From Ectobacillus panaciterrae DSM 19096 (GTDB lineage Bacteria > Bacillota > Bacilli > Bacillales > Bacillaceae_G), in contig NZ_KE387251.1 in assembly GCF_000430785.1 (NCBI RefSeq), positions 24,889-88,888 of the forward strand: a stretch of 64,000 nucleotides of DNA, given 5' to 3'. The notes under the pieces are model-generated. The model was not told the DNA's origin, made no database searches, and worked only from the letters and a program-made list of their open reading frames with translations. Every line of letters begins with the position of its first letter. Positions within the stretch are counted from its first letter, which is position 1. Positions 53,801 through 59,742 of this stretch are shown here, one piece after another. The translations under genes and the position numbers were made by a program.

Positions 53801-54217
53801 CTCCAGTGTCTTTGGAAGCATCGAAAAGCCTTATTTAATGTAAAGCATAAAACATTAGGATTTATTGCATTACCAAATATGTGGCTATTCCAATATATTT
53901 CGCAATCGATTTCTCCATTAGCAGATCTATTAATGATTATGGGCATATTTAGTAGTCATCCTTTAAAAGTTTTGGGATTTTACCTTTTATTCTTTGTAAT
54001 TGACCTGCTTGCTTCACTCTTTGCCTTTAAATTAGAAAAGGAAAATCCTAAACCATTAGCCTGGTTAATTGTACAACGCCTTATTTATCGTCAATTTATG
54101 ACTTACGTTGTAATCAAATCTATATTTTCTTCTATTCGAGGAATAGCGGTAGGATGGAATAAACTTAAACGAATGGGAAGTGTTGAGCAATCCCTTGGAC
54201 AGAATGAGGCATCATAG
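50849..54217 (+). CDS. Three-domain membrane protein: GH18-like hydrolase, CE4 polysaccharide deacetylase and GT2 glycosyltransferase
   Basis: 1122 aa. Order: membrane helix (about 28-50), charged linker, GH18-like TIM barrel (about 115-420, active-site strand GVNIDFESI with Asp and Glu but Asn for the first Asp), NodB deacetylase (about 485-680; TFDDGPDPNY, HTFTHPN, RPPYEAD), membrane helix (about 712-732), family 2 glycosyltransferase (about 755-1000; VDDGSKDGT, DADT, EDTDLTL, QRYRWSYG) and several C-terminal helices. The GT2 part is of the processive chitin/hyaluronan/PgaC synthase type. The protein probably makes a GlcNAc-type exopolysaccharide at the membrane, exports it and deacetylates and trims it outside. 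AAAGGAG lies about 12 nt before the ATG. A terminator follows directly. Confidence 0.9.
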   Translation: MMEKKMQQEKDEPKVIFYDAKGRRKVFFNWFLCLTVVIMIIVFYFFFRSIFSTANFPYMKLFLNQDKKIVSIDEKLSDQQLQKELKNEESKYSNAQIDDTKHSQSSGTNSKQPKEVYGFYVNWDENSTASLKDNIRSLTMLVPEWYHLNADLTISSEIKPDIMQLAKANHVKIMPLINNFTQKGSGPDGAVIDKLLHAPANVQTKFINDLEKQIEANQFAGVNIDFESIPEEDRNELTNFMKELTTVFHQHHLLVTEDVPADDNTFDYGALAKEIDRMIVMMYDEHYEAGNPGPIASNKWFEDTLKHLDIPSEKLIVAFGNYGYDWTMDSKNSAESLTFSDIMKMVHDSDLKIQWDKISGNPYFRYKEGAQEHIVWFLDGVTLYNQMKIASKNDAKGFAFWRLGAEDPTVWKSLKDPRRVQNNPNPLHKIASTNQVDYSGQGEILRVTNAGQNGSRDFQVGKDGYLTDEVYQSLPASYQVQRYGQPKGKQVVLTFDDGPDPNYTPKILDILNKYKIKADFFVVGENAQLNTSIIKRIYDEGHEIGNHTFTHPNIADTSPLRTKVELNTTQRLIQEITGHSTVLFRPPYEADAEPYLPNEILPILRAQDMNYTMVGEKVDPEDWARPSTNELVKRVLRSIYNGEGHVILLHDAGGNRAHTVEALPIIIKDLKKHGYSFVTISDLMGKKRDDIMPSVHSDDKPYLLYDRAVFSGVGYFNHTLTTIFYIAIGLGIFRFLFLIYFAFRQKRKTTSRSFTNSAYQPFVSVVIAAYNEEKVIAKTIRSILDSDYRDFEVIIVDDGSKDGTSKAIQEAFHKHPKVRLIQKENGGKASAMNLGFQKSQGEIVISLDADTIIAQDAISLMVRHFEDHNVAAVSGNVKVGNRRNLLTTWQHVEYITGFNLERRAFDELNCITVVPGAIGAWHKKRVEKAGYLSEDTLAEDTDLTLTLLRQGYRIVYEEKAYAYTESPEDVKSLIKQRYRWSYGTLQCLWKHRKALFNVKHKTLGFIALPNMWLFQYISQSISPLADLLMIMGIFSSHPLKVLGFYLLFFVIDLLASLFAFKLEKENPKPLAWLIVQRLIYRQFMTYVVIKSIFSSIRGIAVGWNKLKRMGSVEQSLGQNEAS

Positions 54218-54244
54218 GAGAGTGGATCATCCACTCTCCTTTTG
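54216..54244 (+). terminator. Terminator of the GH18-CE4-GT2 gene
   Basis: AGGAGAGTGGA / TCCACTCTCCT stem followed by TTTG, overlapping the stop codon. Confidence 0.85.
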
Positions 54245-54333
54245 CTGTTAGTTGTGGTACGGTTCACCATGACATTGATGATTAGAAATAAATTGAGATT
54301 TAATGATTTACATGAGTGATTTATTAGTATGTG

Positions 54334-54370
54334 GGGTTCCGACCCATGCCCATCAAGGTAAGACAAAATC
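54334..54370 (+). mobile_element. IS231-like terminal segment, solo end 4
   Basis: GGGTTCCGACC followed by CATGCCCATCAAGGTAAGA, the copy closest to the IS231 end consensus. No transposase; no opposite end found nearby. Confidence 0.55.
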
Positions 54371-54475
54371 ATATTCCAAGAGTCTTTCAATATGCATTGT
54401 TCTTTATTTAACGAAAGGGGCAGGATAGTTGAATTAGGTTATTGAATACGTATGTAATATATGGTAATATAAACA

Positions 54476-54489
54476 AGAACATTCGTTCT
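54476..54489. promoter_or_regulatory. LexA-box-like palindrome
   Basis: AGAAC-ATTC-GTTCT, close to the Bacillus SOS box CGAAC-N4-GTTCG, 65 bp before the VOC protein gene. Confidence 0.4.
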
Positions 54490-54553
54490 GTTTTACAGTT
54501 AAATATGATTATTTAACTACTACCCAAAATATTTTAAAAAAGAGGTGTTTTTT

Positions 54554-54985
54554 ATGATTTTAGGTATTAACCCTTATTTAGTTTTGGATGGTAATGGACA
54601 AGATGCAGTTAGATTTTATGAAAATGCATTGGATGCAAAAGTTGAAAGCATTCAAACTTTTGGAGAAATGCCTGAAAGTCCAGAATTCTCTATTCCAGTT
54701 GATGCGAAAGACCGTGTTTTACATGCACATTTAAAAGTCGGTAATACTGATCTCATGATTTCTGATACATTCCCAGGCCAACCATACCAAATTGGATCAC
54801 AAGTGACCGTAGCCATCAGGATAAACGATGTAGAAAAATCAAAAGAAGTATTCAAAAAGTTACAAGAAGGTGGTCAAGTAGTAATGCCGCTTCAAGAAAC
54901 TTTCTGGAGCCCATCATATGGACAAGTAACAGACAAATTCGGCGTAGAATGGCAAATTTCAACACTCGTTGCTGATAATAGTTGA
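54554..54985 (+). CDS. VOC (PhnB-like) family protein
   Basis: 143 aa, PhnB-type glyoxalase/bleomycin-resistance fold: NPYLVLDGNGQDAVRFYENA at the start, FGEMPESPEF loop, LKVGNTDLMISDTFPG and FWSPSYGQVTDKFGVEWQIS at the end. Members are metal-binding dioxygenase-like or antibiotic-binding proteins; the function of PhnB-type proteins is undefined. ATG at 54554 has AGAGGTG 6 nt upstream; a GTG at 54545 lies inside it. Confidence 0.88.
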   Translation: MILGINPYLVLDGNGQDAVRFYENALDAKVESIQTFGEMPESPEFSIPVDAKDRVLHAHLKVGNTDLMISDTFPGQPYQIGSQVTVAIRINDVEKSKEVFKKLQEGGQVVMPLQETFWSPSYGQVTDKFGVEWQISTLVADNS

Positions 54986-54994
54986 TTTTCTTTA

Positions 54995-55033
54995 AGCACC
55001 ATATTACTCAAAGTGAAGTGGTGCTTTTTTGTA
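54995..55033 (+). terminator. Terminator of the VOC protein gene
   Basis: AAGCACCA / TGGTGCTT stem with TTTTG tail. Confidence 0.8.
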
Positions 55034-55036
55034 TGT

Positions 55037-55116
55037 AATGAACCTCCCCCACTTACCGTTACACTACACCATTCACACGCTTGAAGTGGGGGTATTCTCG
55101 CCTAATTTATGATAAA
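55037..55116. mobile_element. Solo IS200/IS605-like end palindrome, copy 2
   Basis: AATGAACCTCCCCCACTTAC ... CACACGCTTGAAGTGGGGGT, then ATTCTCGCCTAATTTATGAT. Identical to the copy at 16565 except for a 3-nt insertion. Confidence 0.55.
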
Positions 55117-55166
55117 TAATTTGATCATCATTCTTCTTCACCAGGTAGCCAATGTTAAATAAACCA

Positions 55167-55194
55167 GATTTATGTACCACTGATTATGTTAACC
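55167..55194 (+). other. dif-like Xer half site D9 (3' type)
   Basis: Centre CACTGA and right arm TTATGTTAACC are good; the left arm GATTTATGTAC is not dif-like. Lies between the VOC gene and a terminator. Confidence 0.45.
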
Positions 55195-55226
55195 TTTAGC
55201 CTCACAGGCTGAAGGTTTTTTATTTT
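55191..55226 (+). terminator. Terminator after D9
   Basis: AACCTTT-AGCC / GGCT-GAAGGTT stem followed by TTTTATTTT; starts inside the right arm of D9. Confidence 0.75.
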
Positions 55227-55352
55227 GTAATCATATTTTTTAGACATTCATAAACCAGCAAATTATTTATAAAAAAAATTATTTAACCCCCTTAAAAACA
55301 AGACCTCTTGCGAATATATATAGACGGGCGGCGTAAAGGAGTGAAAACAATT

Positions 55353-55661
55353 ATGAAAAATATTAAAATCCCCTATTATGCTGTGATTTTCTCCTCGCAA
55401 CGAACAGAGGGAGATCTGGGATATGGAGAAATGGCTGACGTAATGATCAAACTAGCACCAGAGCAAGAGGGATTTCTTGGGGTACAAATTGCACAAGGGG
55501 AAGATGGCTTTGGTATTGCGGTATCTTATTGGGAGTCCATAGAAGCTATAAAAAACTGGGGAAAACATTTAAAACATCAAATAGCACAAGAACAAGGAAA
55601 AAAACAATGGTATGAATCATTTATTTTAAAGATATGTGAGGTTGAAAGCTCAAAATATTAG
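55353..55661 (+). CDS. Antibiotic biosynthesis monooxygenase (ABM) domain protein
   Basis: 102 aa. Ferredoxin-like ABM fold: YYAVIFSSQRTEGDLGYGEM, then EQEGFLGVQIAQGEDGFGIA and VSYWESIEAIKNWGKHLKHQ. Small homodimeric proteins of this type oxidise aromatic substrates or degrade heme; the substrate is unknown. ATG at 55353 has AAAGGAG 11 nt upstream. The only gene between D9 and D10. Confidence 0.85.
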   Translation: MKNIKIPYYAVIFSSQRTEGDLGYGEMADVMIKLAPEQEGFLGVQIAQGEDGFGIAVSYWESIEAIKNWGKHLKHQIAQEQGKKQWYESFILKICEVESSKY

Positions 55662-55670
55662 CTTCTTATT

Positions 55671-55698
55671 ACTTCCTCTAACACTGATTATGTGAACA
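55671..55698 (+). other. dif-like Xer site D10 (3' type)
   Basis: Left arm ACTTCCTCTAA, centre CACTGA, right arm TTATGTGAACA. 10 bp after the ABM stop codon and directly before a terminator. Confidence 0.75.
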
Positions 55699-55700
55699 AA

Positions 55701-55738
55701 GAACCCTCTCCAGATCGCTTAGCTGGAGGAGGTTTTTA
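55701..55738 (+). terminator. Terminator after D10
   Basis: CTCTCCAG / CTGGAGGA stem flanked by AACC / GGTT, followed by TTTTAT. Confidence 0.75.
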
Positions 55739-55758
55739 TATACTTATAGATTATATTG

Positions 55759-55786
55759 ACTGCCGATAACTCATGTTATGTAAATC
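55759..55786 (+). other. dif-like Xer site D11 (5' type)
   Basis: Left arm ACTGCCGATAA, centre CTCATG, right arm TTATGTAAATC. Four bases later ATGTATA (55791), the left half of the palindrome seen after D2 and D5. Confidence 0.7.
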
Positions 55787-55942
55787 TCACATGTATAGAG
55801 GATTTACTTAATACCTACTTTAGTGAAAGGACAATATCAACTGGCCCTGTAAATTATTTATAATCTGTCCCTTATGATCATGCCAAATTTTAAGTATAAT
55901 CGAATATAAACCGACAGAATTTTTAGAAAAAGAGGTGAGAAT

Positions 55943-56047
55943 ATGTACATTCCTAAACATTTTAAAATTACAGATATAGATGAAATTAGGGAATTTATTC
56001 AAAAGAACTCATTTGGAACTATCATTACGAAATATTTTAAAAAGTAA
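55943..56047 (+). pseudogene. paiB: paiB N-terminal stub (FMN-binding regulator)
   Basis: 34 codons with AGAGGTGAG upstream. MYIPKHFKITDIDEIREFIQ and KNSFGTII are the N-terminus of PaiB-type FMN-binding proteins (about 200 aa), after which the frame ends TKYFKK-stop. The rest of paiB is missing. It directly precedes the EamA gene (20 bp). Confidence 0.75.
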
Positions 56048-56067
56048 AGACTAACGAGGGAATAGGG

Positions 56068-56955
56068 ATGAAAATACAATTAAAAGCTGATTTAATGCTA
56101 CTAATGATTACATTTTTTTGGGGTGCATCCATCTTACTTACAAAAATTGGCCTCGATTACATACAAGGATATAATTTAATCTCATTACGTTTTATTATTG
56201 CTTTTCTTTTGTCAGGCATAGTATTTTACAAGCACTTAATCAAGACTGATTTTAAAACTGTAAAATATGCTTTTACATTAGCTTCTATTTTGTTTATAGT
56301 TTATGTTTTTGCGACTTTCGGTACAAAGTATACATCTGTTTCTAATGCTGGTTTCTTAATGAGTCTCACAGTCGTATTTATTCCAGTATTATCATCTATA
56401 TTTTTAAAGCAAAGGCCTGAAAAAAAAGTGATGTTTGGAATTGTTTTAGCCATAGTAGGAATAGGTCTATTAACATTAAATAGCCAATTAAAGATAGGTT
56501 ATGGTGATATACTATGTATCTTATGTGCTTTACTTTATGCAGTTCATATCATCGTTACTGGCACAATGACTAAGCATGTCAATTCGATTACCCTTGGAGT
56601 TTTACAACTTGGTTTCGTTGGCCTATTTAGTATCATTTTCTCAATGTTTATGGAAACACCAAAACTTCCTGACACTTCCGAATCATGGTTTTCAATCCTA
56701 GCATTAAGCATATTTTGTACGGCAATGGCTTTCATTGTTCAAATAACTGCACAGCAATATACGAGTCCTACACATACAGGTCTTATTTTTTCATTAGAAC
56801 CTGTTTTTTCAGCAGGTTTTGCTTTCATTTTCACAGGTGAAACTCTCACATTTAAAGGTTACTTAGGTGCAACACTCTTATTATTAAGTGTATTAATTGC
56901 TGAACTAGATTTTAAAAGTTTATTAAAACTAAATTATAAGAAAAATATAGAATAG
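56068..56955 (+). CDS. EamA/DMT family transporter (paralogue 2)
   Basis: 295 aa, ten helices, two EamA repeats. Very similar along the whole length to the gene at 10437 (shared ISLRFIIAFLLSG, VSNAGFLMSLTVVF, VGIGLLTLNSQLKI and THTGLIFSLEPVFSAGFAFI segments), but AT-richer. GAGGGAATAGGG precedes the ATG. It sits between D11 and D12 behind the paiB stub; no LysR gene accompanies it, unlike paralogue 1. Substrate unknown. Confidence 0.9.
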   Translation: MKIQLKADLMLLMITFFWGASILLTKIGLDYIQGYNLISLRFIIAFLLSGIVFYKHLIKTDFKTVKYAFTLASILFIVYVFATFGTKYTSVSNAGFLMSLTVVFIPVLSSIFLKQRPEKKVMFGIVLAIVGIGLLTLNSQLKIGYGDILCILCALLYAVHIIVTGTMTKHVNSITLGVLQLGFVGLFSIIFSMFMETPKLPDTSESWFSILALSIFCTAMAFIVQITAQQYTSPTHTGLIFSLEPVFSAGFAFIFTGETLTFKGYLGATLLLLSVLIAELDFKSLLKLNYKKNIE

Positions 56956-57085
56956 ATGAGTTAATGCAGAGTATTACATTGTCTACAAGTGCGGAATTAC
57001 TTTTCGCTTTCCTATTATTCATTGTTGAAATCGCTTTCACTGAGAAATAAGTGGCAAATAAAGAATAAACAATTAATAATGGGAC

Positions 57086-57113
57086 ACTACCAATAACACT
57101 GATTATATAAATT
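57086..57113 (+). other. dif-like Xer site D12 (3' type)
   Basis: Left arm ACTACCAATAA, centre CACTGA, right arm TTATATAAATT. Its last base is the first base of MITE R7. Confidence 0.65.
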
Positions 57114-57284
57114 ATATACAAGTGAATAAAAAAACCGTCTTTTGATAGTGGGGAGAGATCATCCAGCGGTCAAACCTTTGTAGTGGTTCATGCGAGGGTA
57201 AACCAGAGAGAAGAAGCATACCATACTCCCTTTTGGTTGCACATAGTACATGGACATGTCGAAATTATCATTCACTCATATATA
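57113..57284 (-). mobile_element. MITE-like repeat R7 (subfamily A)
   Basis: Ends TATATACAAGTGAAT and ATTCACTCATATATA inverted. Core on the minus strand GGTTTGACCGCTGGATGATC: about 15 bp missing compared with R4. Abuts D12. Confidence 0.8.
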
Positions 57285-57386
57285 GGTTGCGTATAAATTG
57301 AGGTATTTGGAGCATCTTAAAAATGTAGAATTTCCTCCAATTTTACATTCGATTAGATAAACTCACTTTCATCACAAAAGAAGAGC

Positions 57387-57418
57387 AAAAAGACTTCAGG
57401 GATACATGAAGTCTTTTT
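57387..57418. terminator. Terminator hairpin between R7 and the 88-aa gene
   Basis: AAAAAGACTTCA / TGAAGTCTTTTT stem with loop GGGATACA, T-rich on both strands. May end the EamA transcript. Confidence 0.7.
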
Positions 57419-57464
57419 GTGATGTTTAGAGTGTTGATAAAGGCCTGCCTTTGCAAGCATGAAA

Positions 57465-57488
57465 AAAAGTAGCGGTACCGCTACTTTT
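57465..57488 (-). terminator. Terminator of the 88-aa gene
   Basis: Perfect 24-bp palindrome AAAAGTAGCGGT / ACCGCTACTTTT with extra T on the minus strand. Confidence 0.75.
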
Positions 57489-57498
57489 CATTTTAAAA

Positions 57499-57765
57499 TT
57501 ACAAAGTCGTTAAGGATCTTCTCTTTCGATAAACTATCCTGCGAATATCTAAAATGTGATAGATTAATCGATTAATCGGAATTTCTGCAAGTTCGGTTGT
57601 TTTTGTTCCGTATTCTTTTTCTAAATTGATAATACACCTATCCAGCTGCTTTTCTATGTCCAACAACAGTAAAACATTCTTATCAGTGATACGTGATTGA
57701 TCCAATGCCGCTTCTTCCTGTAGGTCTTGGTGGTTGAATGCTTCATCCCATTCAGAAAATATCAT
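57499..57765 (-). CDS. Hypothetical protein, 88 aa, helical and charged
   Basis: Starts MIFSEWDEAFNHQDLQEEAA; a long central helix (LLLLDIEKQLDRCIINLEKE) and a basic C-terminus (RRIVYRKRRSLTTL). GGGGTA lies 7 nt before the ATG, and a terminator follows. No family recognised. Only gene between D12 and D13. Confidence 0.6.
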   Translation of the reverse strand: MIFSEWDEAFNHQDLQEEAALDQSRITDKNVLLLLDIEKQLDRCIINLEKEYGTKTTELAEIPINRLIYHILDIRRIVYRKRRSLTTL

Positions 57766-57889
57766 ATTTTTTACCCCATTCCTATTGAAAGTTTACGTAC
57801 TCTAATAGTTCAACACTTGGGGCTTTTCTTCCTGCCATTTCTGCGGGATTTTCTCGATCTTTGCTGCCGCATACCCTGCTAAGGCTTTA

Positions 57890-57917
57890 ACTTCCAATAA
57901 ATGATGTTATATTAACT
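57890..57917 (+). other. dif-like Xer site D13
   Basis: Left arm ACTTCCAATAA, centre ATGATG, right arm TTATATTAACT, followed by GGTACTGAATACGTAC and AAAAGTAAGTA exactly as after D4. Lies 5' of the minus-strand 88-aa gene. Confidence 0.7.
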
Positions 57918-58014
57918 GGTACTGAATACGTACAAAAGTAAGTATAAGGAGAAAACATAAATAAGGTCTATTTCAAAGCAAAGGAATAATCTTATATTCT
58001 TATTGATTTTTTAT

Positions 58015-58185
58015 ACTATATAGACATATCTATCGTTTGCCACGTAGAACAAAAGGGAAATTACGCTCCCTCTCTCTCCCTGCCTGGGCCACGAAAAGGG
58101 TTTGACCGCTTCTACGCTTAGCCGGATGCTCTCTCCCACCTAAAAGAAAAGTTTTTATGTCGCTTTTTTTAGTTGCATTTATATA
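58015..58185 (+). mobile_element. MITE-like repeat R8 (subfamily B, left end shortened)
   Basis: TATATAGACATATCTATCGT lacks about 18 bp of the B left end; core GGGTTTGACCGCTTCTACGC; right end AGTTGCATTTATATA. Confidence 0.8.
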
Positions 58186-58204
58186 AAACCCAATACCGTT
58201 CATA

Positions 58205-58369
58205 TTATTGTTTTCTATCTATGCTATGTTTTTTTAATTCCAAATTAATTTTGCGGAGGTGTTTGTGAATTTCATCCATATCAGAATAGGGAGTAGAAGA
58301 GTCTTTTGTTCTTTCAAGCAGCTTATCCTTTAGATCCTTCAAATGAACAATCCTTCTTAACAATGTCAT
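58205..58369 (-). CDS. Hypothetical protein, 54 aa
   Basis: MTLLRRIVHLKDLKDKLLER then TKDSSTPYSDMDEIHKHLRK and INLELKKHSIDRKQ. Two amphipathic helices, many Lys/Arg, no membrane segment. AAAGGA lies about 10 nt before the ATG. Too short for automatic finders; the regular helix pattern and lack of rare codons suggest a real gene, but no family is recognised. Only gene between D13 and D14. Confidence 0.5.
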   Translation of the reverse strand: MTLLRRIVHLKDLKDKLLERTKDSSTPYSDMDEIHKHLRKINLELKKHSIDRKQ

Positions 58370-58434
58370 CTTCTCACAATCCTTTCTATATTTGATTTGT
58401 ACTTATTCAAACAAAGGATGATTTTAATTTTTTT

Positions 58435-58463
58435 ACCTCCGATAATAACATGTTTTGTAAACT
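58435..58463 (+). other. dif-like Xer site D14
   Basis: Left arm ACCTCCGATAA, 7-nt centre TAACATG, right arm TTTTGTAAACT. Last site of the cluster, 66 bp upstream of the 54-aa gene. Confidence 0.65.
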
Positions 58464-58486
58464 AAGTTGGTATAGAGTGTTCGCAG

Positions 58487-58521
58487 GTTAAAGCCCCACC
58501 AATATATGAAGGGGCTTTAAC
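58487..58521 (-). terminator. Terminator of the DUF3465-like gene
   Basis: Perfect 11-bp stem GTTAAAGCCCC / GGGGCTTTAAC directly after the stop codon; T-tail short. Confidence 0.65.
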
Positions 58522-58528
58522 TCATGAA

Positions 58529-58963
58529 TCATTCGTAATGTTTTCCTTGATAATTAACAAATCCTACAGGATGATGTGTAAAATGAATGACAGGATCCCC
58601 AGGGTTTCCTATGCCCTTAAGAGCATGGTTTTTATCAATATATTCCCCTTTTAATTCAATTTCTTCCCCTTCTGCAAGTCCGGGAATCGGTTCTTTTAAT
58701 CCTAATGTGTCACCATAACGAATTGCACAAAAGGCTTCATCTGTAACTAATGATTTTTCAGCGCCTTCGATATCGATGACTTGAATCTGATGGACTAAGA
58801 AATGTTGGTGCGTACCTCCCTTAGGATCTCTATCATCTTCTTCAACCAATTTTATAATGGCTTTAACATGGATAATTGGGCCATGGAATGAAAGTGGGGC
58901 TCTATGGTGATTCATATAGCGGCTTGCTAGTGTATGACCAAAATGAGGATGATGTCTATTCAT
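58529..58963 (-). CDS. DUF3465-like protein
   Basis: 144 aa. An OB-fold-like core: VKAIIKLVEEDDRDPKGGTH, QHFLVHQIQVI, EIELKGEYIDKN and VIHFTHHPVGFVNYQGKHY. The HQxF and GxY...VIHxTHH pattern with the G(W/F)...GK.Y end matches DUF3465. The His-rich motifs could bind metal. GAGGGAAG precedes the ATG. Function unknown. Confidence 0.65.
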   Translation of the reverse strand: MNRHHPHFGHTLASRYMNHHRAPLSFHGPIIHVKAIIKLVEEDDRDPKGGTHQHFLVHQIQVIDIEGAEKSLVTDEAFCAIRYGDTLGLKEPIPGLAEGEEIELKGEYIDKNHALKGIGNPGDPVIHFTHHPVGFVNYQGKHYE

Positions 58964-59274
58964 AAACTTCCCTCCATAATTGATTAGAATTTGTAGTAGC
59001 GTTAATCAAGTATCAACATGTTCATTGGTAAATCTTTCATGCTTTAATCATATAAACTTTATACAATGAGTTAAACCATGAAATCATTAAGAAATATTTA
59101 TAAATATGTAAATAGGGGCGAACGTTGCTTTCGCAGCGCCCTTTGGATTAATAGCAGGAAACATTTTGCCATCTGTCGTCAATCATGTAACATTTCGTCG
59201 AGGTTTTTTAGGAGTATTTCGTGTTTGTTTCTGGTACATTAAAATAGAAAGTACATAAGAAAGGAAATGATAGA
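58964..59274. other. Gap with a possible gene fragment
   Basis: Plus strand 59113-59250 reads IGANVAFAAPFGLIAGNILP then SVVNHVTFRRGF without a start codon (a stop directly precedes it). It looks like an internal piece of a protein gene, but I do not recognise the family. Confidence 0.35.
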
Positions 59275-59742
59275 GTGAATAGAACGGTAGGTTTAAAACA
59301 ATTTGATTTAACACGTGGGGCGTTAGTTAAATTTATGCAAACGTTGGATACTGAAACTGCAGACAAGCAGCCGGAGGGCTTCAACAACACAATTCGCTGG
59401 CATATTGGTCACGTGTTATCTGCGGCAGAGGCGTTCATGTTTGGCAGAGAGTTTAAGCATTTGCCAAGCGAGTATCCGAGCCTTTTCGGATTTGGCACAA
59501 GACCATCTGAATGGAAAACAGAAGGTCCTTCATTAGAAGTGTTAATGTCCCAATTACAAGAACAGGCACAGCGCATTAAAGCAATTCCGGCAGAAGCATT
59601 TGAACAGAACCTTCCGGAGCCGTTCTTAGGATTGGAAACGGTAGGTGAGCTTTACGGTATGATGCTGTACCATGAAGCGGACCATATCGGTCAAATGAAG
59701 GCCATGAAACGTATTGTAGAAGCGGAAAAAGTAACGAAATAA
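59275..59742 (+). CDS. DinB/YfiT superfamily protein
   Basis: 155 aa four-helix-bundle protein. Metal-ligand histidines are visible in IRWHIGHVLSAAEAF (about 40-54) and MLYHEADHIGQMKAM (about 130-144), as in DinB/YfiT metal-dependent hydrolases or thiol transferases. GTG start with AAGGAAA upstream. The exact reaction is unknown; despite the name no SOS box is visible upstream. GC content is higher than in the dif-site region. Confidence 0.88.
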   Translation: MNRTVGLKQFDLTRGALVKFMQTLDTETADKQPEGFNNTIRWHIGHVLSAAEAFMFGREFKHLPSEYPSLFGFGTRPSEWKTEGPSLEVLMSQLQEQAQRIKAIPAEAFEQNLPEPFLGLETVGELYGMMLYHEADHIGQMKAMKRIVEAEKVTK

